From Candidatus Cloacimonadota bacterium (GTDB lineage Bacteria > Cloacimonadota > Cloacimonadia > JGIOTU-2), in contig JACNJG010000126.1 in NCBI GenBank assembly GCA_014382685.1, forward strand, positions 1-5,908: a stretch of 5,908 nt of DNA, written 5' to 3'. Positions 1 through 5,484 of this stretch are shown piece by piece (position 1 is the first letter of the stretch; each line of letters starts with the position of its first letter). A program made the position numbers and the translations under genes. Under the pieces are notes generated by a model. The model saw only the letters and a list, made by a program, of their open reading frames with translations, was not told the DNA's origin and searched no databases.

Positions 1-17
1 TCTGCGAAAATCTTTTT

Positions 18-37
18 TATCTGTGTGTATCTGTGTG
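18..37. repeat. Tandem 10-bp repeat TATCTGTGTG x2 (likely edge of an intergenic repeat)
   Basis: Two exact, adjacent copies of TATCTGTGTG are at 18-27 and 28-37, preceded by a decayed third unit (TCTGCGAAAATCTTTTT at 1-17). The reverse strand reads as CACACAGATA units ending in TTTTCGCAGA. From memory, this resembles the ACACAGAT...TTTCGCAGAT intergenic repeats scattered through several bacterial genomes. The repeat itself is seen directly. Its family membership is inferred, and it may continue beyond the window edge. Confidence 0.5.
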
Positions 38-115
38 CTATTGAATATTCTTGTCGTGTGGGGGAATAGAACTGCTCCATCCAAGAAACTTGACACAGCA
101 AACTGTCGATAAAAA

Positions 116-136
116 CCTCTCTGCAAAAGCAAGAGG
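116..136 (+). promoter_or_regulatory. Hairpin overlapping the Shine-Dalgarno of the SagB-type gene
   Basis: CCTCT (116-120) pairs with AGAGG (132-136), C121 is bulged, TGC (122-124) pairs with GCA (129-131), and AAAA forms the loop. This gives eight base pairs in all. The 3' arm contains most of the GAGGAG Shine-Dalgarno (133-138) of the gene starting at 145. If formed in mRNA it would partly hide the ribosome binding site. The pairing is read directly; a regulatory role is only inferred. Confidence 0.4.
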
Positions 137-144
137 AGCACATA

Positions 145-897
145 ATGAAAATCTATGAAGATCAACGTTTCTTTCTCAATTGTGATCTCAACTCAATGCA
201 GAATTTTCAAACAGATCAGCAGAAAAAACTTCCCCAACCTCCTTTGGAAAAGCCAATTACAAATCCCGACAAACTCATTGATCTCCCAGTTCCAGAAGAT
301 CTTGTGAATCCTGGAAAAGACTTTTTTGATATCATTAATCAACGCCGCTCACGAAGAAAATATACTGCCGAAGCCATAGATTTAGAGCACCTTTCATTTT
401 TACTCTGGTGTACTCAGGGAGTGAAGAAAATCTTTGATAGAACTGGCAACAAAATAAGCTTGCGAACTGTCCCATCCGCCGGTGCCCGTCATGCTTTTGA
501 AACCTATCTCGCTGTACTTCATGTAGAAGGATTGGAGCAGGGCATTTATCGCTACTGCCCACTGGAACACCAGCTCGAATTCCTGCATACTGCCGATGAT
601 CTTCCTCAAAAAATAGTTGATGCTTGCATGGAACAGGATTTTGTTCGTGACAGCTCAGTTGTCTTTTTCTGGACAGCTATCCCCTATCGCTGCGAATGGC
701 GATACGCATTTATGGCAGCCAAGCTCATCCTTCTCGATGCAGGGCATGTATGCCAGAATCTTTATCTTTCTGCTGAAGCTCTGAGTTTAGGAGCATGTGG
801 AATCGCTGCTTATGCACAGGTAAAATCAAATGAACTTCTAAAAGTTGACGGTGAGAACGAAATGGTTGTATATATTGCTTCTGTCGGAAAATTATAG
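145..897 (+). CDS. SagB-type / nitroreductase-fold FMN oxidoreductase
   Basis: This 250-residue protein belongs to the SagB/ThcOx branch of the nitroreductase superfamily: FMN-dependent enzymes that in some pathways oxidise azolines in ribosomal peptides, but often occur as orphan oxidoreductases. After a roughly 55-residue N-terminal extension with a DLPVPEDL stretch comes the FMN phosphate-binding RRSRRKY (67-73), typical of the fold. A PSAGARH motif (110-116) matches the SagB-type PSAGxxH. A C-terminal block (about 186-224) with RYAF, DAGHVCQNLYLSAEAL and LGACGI is the conserved helix-plus-turn region. The ATG follows GAGGAG with a 6-nt spacer. No cyclodehydratase (SagC/D, YcaO) or precursor peptide is nearby, so a peptide-modifying role is not supported. 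The adjacent flavodoxin suggests a redox partner. The protein is soluble with no signal peptide. The family is secure and the substrate unknown. Confidence 0.92.
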   Translation: MKIYEDQRFFLNCDLNSMQNFQTDQQKKLPQPPLEKPITNPDKLIDLPVPEDLVNPGKDFFDIINQRRSRRKYTAEAIDLEHLSFLLWCTQGVKKIFDRTGNKISLRTVPSAGARHAFETYLAVLHVEGLEQGIYRYCPLEHQLEFLHTADDLPQKIVDACMEQDFVRDSSVVFFWTAIPYRCEWRYAFMAAKLILLDAGHVCQNLYLSAEALSLGACGIAAYAQVKSNELLKVDGENEMVVYIASVGKL

Positions 898-909
898 AGC
901 GAGGTATTC

Positions 910-1383
910 ATGAAAAATTGTATCCTTTTTACAACAAAACATGGCAGCGCGGAAAAAGCAGCACTATCGTTAAAAGAAAAACTTAATACAGAAACCGATA
1001 TCATAAATTTAAAAAATGTCGAAAATCCTGATATTTCTAATTATGATACTGTAATATTGGGAGCTTCCGTTTATATAGGAAAAATTCAAAAGCAGATGAG
1101 AAAATTCATCGGAGACAATTTAAACGAACTGCTCAATAAAAACATCGCTCTTTTCATCATGGCAGGACAAAAGGAAAAGGCGCAGGAAACTCTATACAAT
1201 GCCTATCCTTCAAAATTGTCCGATCATGCTTTTGCAAAAGAATATTTTGGCTATGAGATGATCCTGGAGAAAATGAATTTCCTTGAAAAAACAGCGACCA
1301 AGGCGCAAGGGGTTACAGAGAGCAAATCCGAGATCATGCATGATGCAATCGAAAAAATGGCTAACCATATCAATGAATTATAA
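910..1383 (+). CDS. Flavodoxin-domain protein, HemG-like
   Basis: This 157-residue protein has a flavodoxin fold and resembles the Flavodoxin_5 group that includes HemG (menaquinone-dependent protoporphyrinogen oxidase). The N-terminal beta strand ILF is followed by the FMN phosphate loop TTKHGSAEKA (8-17), and YDTVILGASVYIGK (45-58) corresponds to the HemG-type second loop (YDxVxxGASxxxG). It is shorter than E. coli HemG (about 181 residues), and its C-terminal half is poorly conserved. No haem-synthesis gene is nearby, so HemG activity should not be assumed; electron transfer or a general flavin reductase role is as likely. It starts 12 nt after the SagB-type gene, with GAGG at 901-904 as ribosome binding site, so the two are probably co-transcribed. 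Two adjacent FMN proteins suggest a shared redox role (inference). Confidence 0.87.
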   Translation: MKNCILFTTKHGSAEKAALSLKEKLNTETDIINLKNVENPDISNYDTVILGASVYIGKIQKQMRKFIGDNLNELLNKNIALFIMAGQKEKAQETLYNAYPSKLSDHAFAKEYFGYEMILEKMNFLEKTATKAQGVTESKSEIMHDAIEKMANHINEL

Positions 1384-1424
1384 GCAGATTTCTTCCTAAT
1401 TGGAATTCTTGCAGAAAGGTATTA

Positions 1425-2588
1425 ATGATCCACCCAAACTATGAAAATGGCAGTATTATCAATCTTGTCAGCAGCGTCACACAGGCAATGGGGAATAATT
1501 CAATTCATCATAAACCACTCCCATTTATTGAGAGTGAACTTATTTCGAGTAAAAAAAATGTAGTCTTCATCGTCTTGGATGGGCTGGGATACAACTTCCT
1601 AAAGGAGCAAGGAAATTCGTTCTTCAGCAAGCATCTTGTTGGGAATTGCACTTCGGTCTTTCCTTCCACAACTGCAACTGCCATCACATCTTTCATGACG
1701 GGTATGTCACCTGCACAACATGCGGTTACCGGCTGGTTTGTCTATCTGAAGGAGCTTGGAACTATTTCTGCGATCCTCCCTTTCAAGCCAAGATACGGCG
1801 GAGAAATTTTCAGCAAAAGCGATGTATATGCAAAAGATATTTTTAGACAAAGCACTATTTTTGAGAATCTCACTCGCAAATCCTACACGCTCACAAATGA
1901 TTATATTATAAATTCAGATTATACGAAATTTTATAGCAAAGGGTCCACCTCTGTTGCTTATAAAAAGGAAAATATCGAGAACTTTATTATGAATCTCATG
2001 GGCATTGTGCAGGATACTCCCGAAGAAAAATTTATCTATGCCTACTGGCCTACCTTTGATACACTTGCTCATAAGAACGGCATCCATTCATTGAATTGTA
2101 AAAACCATTCCCAGGAACTTGCAAAAGCACTGGAAAATTTTGTGTATTCGATCAGAAATACAAATAGTATTGTAGTCATCACATCCGATCATGGTCTTAT
2201 TGATGGTGAAAAAGACACGCTTATTGATATTGAACAGCATCCTAAACTCAAAGAAACACTTGTGATGCCCCTATCCGGCGATCCAAGGGCAGCTTACTGT
2301 TATGTGAAACAGGACATGGCAGGTATCTTTGAAGAATATGTGAAGGAGCATCTTACAGATGTATGCTTAATATATAAAAGTTCAAAACTTGTTGAAAACC
2401 ATTTCTATGGACTGGATGAGCCGGATCCGAAATTATGGGATAGAATCGGTGATTATGTTCTGATCCCAAAAGATAATTTTGTAATAAAAGATAAAGTATT
2501 AGGTGAAAGTCCTCACCAGCACACAGGTCATCACGGCGGCTTGAGTGAGGAAGAGATGTATGTTCCTATCATAATGATAGAACCGTAA
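1425..2588 (+). CDS. Alkaline-phosphatase-superfamily phosphoesterase (nucleotide pyrophosphatase/phosphodiesterase-like)
   Basis: This 387-residue protein has the two-metal site of the alkaline phosphatase/NPP superfamily. D52 lies in VLDGLG. The likely Thr nucleophile (T82 or T83) lies in FPSTTATAITSFMTG, followed by SPAQHAVTGW. D212 and H216 lie in FDTLAHKNG, D255 and H256 in TSDHG, and H370 in GHHGGLSEEE near the C-terminus, followed by the usual YVPIIMIEP ending. The expected reaction is metal-dependent hydrolysis of a phosphomono- or phosphodiester, such as a nucleotide or phospholipid head group; the substrate cannot be read from sequence. There is no signal peptide or membrane segment, so it should be cytoplasmic, unlike many secreted NPPs. 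The ATG follows AAAGG by 5 nt and lies 41 nt after the flavodoxin gene. Confidence 0.9.
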   Translation: MIHPNYENGSIINLVSSVTQAMGNNSIHHKPLPFIESELISSKKNVVFIVLDGLGYNFLKEQGNSFFSKHLVGNCTSVFPSTTATAITSFMTGMSPAQHAVTGWFVYLKELGTISAILPFKPRYGGEIFSKSDVYAKDIFRQSTIFENLTRKSYTLTNDYIINSDYTKFYSKGSTSVAYKKENIENFIMNLMGIVQDTPEEKFIYAYWPTFDTLAHKNGIHSLNCKNHSQELAKALENFVYSIRNTNSIVVITSDHGLIDGEKDTLIDIEQHPKLKETLVMPLSGDPRAAYCYVKQDMAGIFEEYVKEHLTDVCLIYKSSKLVENHFYGLDEPDPKLWDRIGDYVLIPKDNFVIKDKVLGESPHQHTGHHGGLSEEEMYVPIIMIEP

Positions 2589-2607
2589 ACTATTAATCAA
2601 ATAACAT

Positions 2608-2625
2608 GGAGGACATGTGAAAATG
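2608..2625 (+). promoter_or_regulatory. Ribosome binding site with ambiguous GTG/ATG start
   Basis: GGAGG (2608-2612) is the strongest Shine-Dalgarno in the window. A GTG at 2617 has a 4-nt spacer and an in-frame ATG at 2623 has a 10-nt spacer, both slightly off the ideal. The two starts differ by only two residues (MK). An ATG-TGA at 2615-2620 overlaps the GTG. I kept the GTG, but the ATG is equally possible. Confidence 0.55.
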
Positions 2626-3168
2626 GCATTTTTATTTAGCAGCTTTTTCTGGGGAGCAGTTATAATCCTCTTCGGGTTGAGCATTATACTCAATGCAGTA
2701 TTCAACATTAAAATTCCAGTTTTCTCAATTATTATCGCATTGATCTTTATTTATCTCGGACTGAAGATACTCTTCGGCTCCTTTGGCATCAAAACATCAA
2801 GAAATACTGTGGTTTTCTCTTCGAGTGAAATAAAAAGTTCTAACAAAAATGAGGAATATAACATAATTTTCGGGAAAGGTTCCATTGATCTATCAGAGAT
2901 CGAGCTTGATGATGAGTTTCTAGATTTCGAGGTAAATGTTGTGTTTGGTAAAGGTGACGTGATGATCGATCCCGCTAAACCCTTTATTGTCAAAGTTTCC
3001 TCTGTCTTTTCTAGTGCTCATCTACCAGATGGAAATGTGGCAGCAATTGGAAATAATTCCTATATTTCTCCGGGATATGTGAAAGGGCAGAAATATATTT
3101 CTGTACGCGCAGATGTGGTCTTTGGAGAATTAAATATTATAGAGATTCAAAAGACAACTGAGGAGTAA
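2617..3168 (+). CDS. Two-TM membrane protein with LiaF-like C-terminal beta-repeat domain
   Basis: This 183-residue protein has two hydrophobic segments (about 10-29 and 33-54) separated by a very short turn with NIK, leaving a soluble C-terminal domain from about residue 60. This resembles the LiaF/DUF5668 arrangement: N-terminal membrane domain plus a C-terminal beta-sheet domain. In Firmicutes, LiaF proteins tune cell-envelope stress signalling, but homologues are widespread and mostly uncharacterised. The C-terminal part shows a short internal repeat: NIIFGKGSIDL (82-92), NVVFGKGDVMID (107-118) and DVVFGELNII (166-175), with a related SSVFSSAHLPDG at 128-139. This suggests a stacked beta structure. 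No two-component system is nearby, so a signalling role is not supported here. It lies 28 nt after the phosphoesterase and is probably the last gene of that run. Confidence 0.8.
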   Translation: MKMAFLFSSFFWGAVIILFGLSIILNAVFNIKIPVFSIIIALIFIYLGLKILFGSFGIKTSRNTVVFSSSEIKSSNKNEEYNIIFGKGSIDLSEIELDDEFLDFEVNVVFGKGDVMIDPAKPFIVKVSSVFSSAHLPDGNVAAIGNNSYISPGYVKGQKYISVRADVVFGELNIIEIQKTTEE

Positions 3169-3220
3169 CTCTTCTAAGATCCAACTTGCATTCTTCACAG
3201 AAAGCAACACCTCGAAATAA

Positions 3221-3280
3221 GTCTTTTTAAGAGATTTCACGATCCCTTGATCTACATTTCTGAAATTTACAGTAAAAGAC
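3221..3280. repeat. Imperfect 60-bp inverted repeat (possible hairpin or operator)
   Basis: Three nested pairings are visible. GTCTTTT (3221-3227) pairs with AAAAGAC (3274-3280). AGATTTCA (3232-3239) pairs with TGAAATTT (3261-3268, one G-T pair). GATC (3241-3244) pairs with GATC (3249-3252) around a CCTT loop. Short internal loops separate the stems. All arms are AT-rich, so stability is modest and chance is possible. Its place upstream of glutamine synthetase makes it a candidate regulatory structure or a weak terminator of the preceding genes. Confidence 0.35.
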
Positions 3281-3290
3281 AATCTTTTAA

Positions 3291-3316
3291 TTGACAGATA
3301 TTCCAACAGCTAAATT
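3291..3316 (+). promoter_or_regulatory. Weak sigma70-like promoter candidate for glutamine synthetase
   Basis: A perfect TTGACA (3291-3296) is separated by 14 nt from TAAATT (3311-3316), which matches TATAAT at 4 of 6 positions. The spacer is shorter than the usual 16-18 nt, so this is a candidate only. Position, 34 nt upstream of the start codon, is reasonable. Confidence 0.2.
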
Positions 3317-3349
3317 TTTGCTTTCCCAATACAAAATTATGGAGTCCTT

Positions 3350-4771
3350 ATGCTTTCTTTTAAAAATTCCGATGAAGTAAAACGCTTCATCAAAGATAAA
3401 GAATTGAATTTTGTATCCTTTTATGTGCCGGATATTGAAGGACGGCTTCGAAATGTAACCATACCTGCAAAGAATTTCACAGAAAAACTTTTGCAGAACG
3501 GCATCGGATTTGATGCATCCAATTTTGGATTTGCCAATGTTGAAAGCTCGGATATGATATTCAAGCCCGATCTGAACAGCGCATTCACTGACCCTGTTGA
3601 CCCGGAATCAAAGATATTATATTTTTTCTGTGATGTTTTTGATGCTCATACGGGCGAGAGCTTTTCACAAGACCTGCGGCATATAATTCAAAAGGCACTT
3701 AACACGCTAAAAGAAGAAGGCATCGCTGATGAAGTGCAAGTGCTTATCGAACTGGAATTCAATATTATTGATCAGCTTTTCAGCATTATGAGCACACGCG
3801 AAGTCTCCTACAAGCTGGAAAGCAGTGAAATGGCGAGCCCTCCTTCGGGTGAGGAAATTTACCGTCTTGCAGCCAATCGCGGCTATCATCGTTCGGAACC
3901 AAATGATCATTTTTTTAAGATACGCAATGAGATCGTTCTGGCGCTGCAGGAGGTTGGTATAGGAGTGAAATATCATCACCATGAAGTCGGTACCTCACAG
4001 GCAGAGATCGAATTCAAATTCGGACCTGTCGAAAAAGCAACTGATGCTACGGTGCTTGCAAAGAATATCAGCCATAGAATTGCCAAAAAACACGGCAAGG
4101 TCATCTCTTTCCTGCCGAAGATATTCCCGGGTGAAGCAGGTAATGGCATGCACATCCACATATTCCTGAAAAAAGATGGAAAAAATATCTTTAATGATCC
4201 AAATGGTTTATATAAATTAAGCAAAACTGCACTGTATTTCATCGGTGGAATTCTGACTCATTCCGCATCCCTCTCTGCTCTTACTAATCCAACCTCAAAT
4301 TCCTACCGCAGATTGATCGCCGGGCTTGAAGCACCTTCAAAGGCAGTATTTGCAGAGGGCAACCGCTCAGCAGCTATAAGAATTCCAGCTTACGTAAAAG
4401 ATGCTGAAGAACGCAGATTCGAGTTCCGTCCGACAGATGCGACATGTAACCCCTACCTTGCCTTTGCTGCGCTCATCATGGCTGGAATAGATGGTGTGCG
4501 AAACAAGATCGATCCTATTGAAAAAGGATTTGGACCACTTGATACAAATCTATATAAATTATCTGAAGAAGAATTGATAAAAATCCCCTCGTTCCCGGAC
4601 ACTCTTGAATTCGCCCTGCACAGCTTGAAGCATGATAATGAATATCTTACTTATGGCAATGTTTTGCCGACCGATCTTTTATTAAAATGGATCAGGATAA
4701 AACGAAAAGATCTCGATGATATGCGCAAAATCCCGCATCCTTGGGAAATTGCCCGGTATTATGATCTGTAG
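3350..4771 (+). CDS. glnA: Type I glutamine synthetase family protein, divergent
   Basis: This 473-residue member of the glutamine synthetase I family is expected to condense glutamate and ammonia with ATP in a cytoplasmic dodecamer. The N-terminal beta-grasp part (about 18-110) leads into the catalytic domain. Visible ligands are E134 and E136 (IELEF), E212 and E219 (HHEVGTSQAEI), H268 (GNGMHIH), R321, E327 (AGLEAP), R339 and R344 (NRSAAIRIP), and E358 and R360 (FEFRPTD); it ends in the usual HPWEIARYYDL. From memory, HHEV..QAEIEF, NLYKLSEEE and the HPWE ending look closer to the alpha-type (Bacillus) enzymes, yet it is about 30 residues longer, with extra sequence around 140-178. Oddities are FDASNFGF where FDGSSI is usual, AGNGMH where NGSGMH is usual, and NLYKLS instead of the adenylylation motif NLYDLP. 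A gamma-glutamyl ligase for another amine is possible. GGAG precedes the ATG by 5 nt. Confidence 0.88.
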   Translation: MLSFKNSDEVKRFIKDKELNFVSFYVPDIEGRLRNVTIPAKNFTEKLLQNGIGFDASNFGFANVESSDMIFKPDLNSAFTDPVDPESKILYFFCDVFDAHTGESFSQDLRHIIQKALNTLKEEGIADEVQVLIELEFNIIDQLFSIMSTREVSYKLESSEMASPPSGEEIYRLAANRGYHRSEPNDHFFKIRNEIVLALQEVGIGVKYHHHEVGTSQAEIEFKFGPVEKATDATVLAKNISHRIAKKHGKVISFLPKIFPGEAGNGMHIHIFLKKDGKNIFNDPNGLYKLSKTALYFIGGILTHSASLSALTNPTSNSYRRLIAGLEAPSKAVFAEGNRSAAIRIPAYVKDAEERRFEFRPTDATCNPYLAFAALIMAGIDGVRNKIDPIEKGFGPLDTNLYKLSEEELIKIPSFPDTLEFALHSLKHDNEYLTYGNVLPTDLLLKWIRIKRKDLDDMRKIPHPWEIARYYDL

Positions 4772-4826
4772 TCGTGGAGCGAGAAGCGTGTAGAGAAGAG
4801 AGAAGGGCGAAGAGCGTTAGAATTAT
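4772..4826. other. Purine-rich spacer between glutamine synthetase and transposase
   Basis: From about 4776 to 4814 the plus strand is almost entirely G and A, with repeated GAGAAG/GCGAAG-like units (AGAGAAGAGAGAAGGGCGAAG at its centre, split here as AGAGAAGAGAG then AAGGGCGAAG). It does not fold into an obvious hairpin and is not followed by a T-run, so it is not a terminator. It is unlike the AT-rich spacers elsewhere and marks the left flank of the transposase gene. No good Shine-Dalgarno sits at the usual distance from the ATG at 4827. Confidence 0.45.
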
Positions 4827-5411
4827 ATGATATTATCAGATGCTCGCAGGAAAAATAAATCCATAAGATTACCCGGATATGATTATTCACAAGCAGAAAC
4901 GTATTTTGTAACAATATGTACTTTTTATAGAAAATCTTTTCTTGGCTCTATTATTGATAATCAAATGACCTTATCCTCTATTGGAAAAATTGCTCATGAA
5001 TTCTGGGTCGAGATCCCAAATCATTTCAATCATACAAACTTAGACGTTTTTATAATCATGCCCAATCATCTTCATGGCTTAATTCAAATTTCAGAAACCG
5101 ATAATATTGTAGCAGCTGAACATGTTCAGCCCCGTCATACGTTTCAACATGTGATAAAGGGTTCTGTTGGTTCAATTATCAGACAATATAAGGGCTCAGT
5201 TACAAGATGGTGTAATCAAAATGGGTATAATAAATTTGGTTGGCAACGGAATTTCTATGAACATATCGTAAGAAATGAAAAGGAACTCAATAGGATCAGA
5301 GAATATATAATATCCAATCCAATGAGATGGAATTTTGACAGAGACAACAAGCTAGCAGATAATTTCAATATGGATTTAGATGAATATTATAAAACTGTTT
5401 ATAAAAACTGA
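4827..5411 (+). CDS. REP-associated tyrosine transposase (RAYT), IS200-like Y1 HUH family
   Basis: This 194-residue protein has the Y1 transposase domain (Transposase_17 family). It cuts and rejoins single-stranded DNA through a 5'-phosphotyrosine. The N-terminal RLPGYDYSQAETYFVTICTF (14-33) is the usual entry. The HUH metal-binding motif is H81-L-H83 in IIMPNHLHGLI, and GWQRNFYEHIVRNEKEL (138-154) leads to the helix LNRIREYIISNP, where Y160 is the probable catalytic tyrosine. Length fits RAYTs, which are domesticated, usually single-copy relatives of IS200 enzymes that act on REP palindromes. Residues 94-102 (IVAAEHVQP) are encoded by a GTAG-plus-palindrome. The gene is visibly AT-richer than glutamine synthetase: two sampled 60-base rows have 32 and 27 percent GC against 53 and 45 percent. 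It may be acquired. It appears intact. Its ribosome binding site is poor. Confidence 0.93.
   Translation: MILSDARRKNKSIRLPGYDYSQAETYFVTICTFYRKSFLGSIIDNQMTLSSIGKIAHEFWVEIPNHFNHTNLDVFIIMPNHLHGLIQISETDNIVAAEHVQPRHTFQHVIKGSVGSIIRQYKGSVTRWCNQNGYNKFGWQRNFYEHIVRNEKELNRIREYIISNPMRWNFDRDNKLADNFNMDLDEYYKTVYKN
5109..5130 (+). repeat. REP-like palindrome inside the transposase gene (GTAG + 2 nt + 16-bp palindrome)
   Basis: GTAG (5109-5112), CA, then the perfect palindrome GCTGAACATGTTCAGC (5115-5130). As single strand it folds into a 6-bp stem (GCTGAA/TTCAGC) with loop CATG. A GTAG or GGAG tetranucleotide at the 5' foot of a hairpin is the known hallmark of REP sequences recognised by RAYTs. It is followed by CCC, as in the second copy at 5422-5443. 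Here it is translated in frame as part of the transposase. Confidence 0.55.
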
Positions 5412-5421
5412 TGATAAATGA

Positions 5422-5443
5422 GCTCAATATATTGAGCCCCTAC
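5422..5443 (-). repeat. REP-like palindrome just downstream of the transposase, inverted
   Basis: On the minus strand the element reads GTAG (complement of 5440-5443), GG, then the perfect palindrome GCTCAATATATTGAGC (5422-5437), with a 6-bp stem (GCTCAA/TTGAGC) and loop TATA. It has the same design and spacing as the copy inside the transposase gene but opposite orientation, and it lies 10 nt after the stop codon. The two palindromes differ only at paired positions. No T-run follows, so it is not a standard terminator. Confidence 0.55.
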
Positions 5444-5484
5444 GATGAAAATTATAACGAAATATTTAAAATTTAGGAGTTTTA

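Larger units (their letters stand above)
1..144. other. Non-coding region upstream of the SagB-type gene
   Basis: No convincing gene lies here. Frame 1 is open from the window edge to a TAG at 67-69 (22 codons), but the low-complexity, Cys/Ile-rich peptide looks like translated repeat rather than the end of a real protein. The first 40 bases are T/G-rich and carry a tandem repeat. A TTGACA hexamer lies at 90-95, but no good -10 box follows at 16-18 nt (the closest AT-rich hexamer is only 12-13 nt away), so I do not call a promoter. The last 30 bases hold a hairpin overlapping the ribosome binding site of the downstream gene. Confidence 0.6.
3169..3349. other. 181-bp intergenic region before glutamine synthetase
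   Basis: No coding potential is seen. The region is AT-rich, contains an imperfect inverted repeat at 3221-3280 and ends in a GGAG ribosome binding site (3341-3344) 5 nt before the ATG. It is the longest gap inside the window and probably contains the promoter of the glutamine synthetase gene. A TTGACA at 3291-3296 is followed 14 nt later by TAAATT (3311-3316), a weak and short-spaced candidate. No clear rho-independent terminator for the upstream genes was found. Confidence 0.5.

Noticed and set aside
90..118. TTGACA at 90-95 as a promoter for the first gene
   Set aside because: No acceptable -10 hexamer at 16-18 nt; the nearest AT-rich hexamer is 12-13 nt away.
145..897. Thiazole/oxazole-modified microcin (TOMM) biosynthetic cluster
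   Set aside because: Only the SagB-type gene is present; no YcaO cyclodehydratase, E1-like partner or small precursor peptide is visible on either strand within the window.
910..1383. Naming the flavodoxin gene hemG
   Set aside because: Similarity is at the flavodoxin fold level, the protein is shorter than HemG and no haem genes are nearby.
1384..1424. TTCC/GGAA small inverted repeat between the flavodoxin and phosphoesterase genes
   Set aside because: Only 4-5 bp with no T-run; too short to call a terminator or operator.
1646..1846. Plus-strand frame with several Cys residues inside the phosphoesterase gene
   Set aside because: It is out of frame with a well-supported gene; the Cys-rich look comes from the overlapping codons, not a zinc-finger pattern.
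3707..4242. Minus-strand open frames inside glutamine synthetase (3707-3982 and 3976-4242) and a plus-strand frame at 3981-4169
   Set aside because: All overlap the conserved catalytic domain of glutamine synthetase in other frames and show no family motifs.
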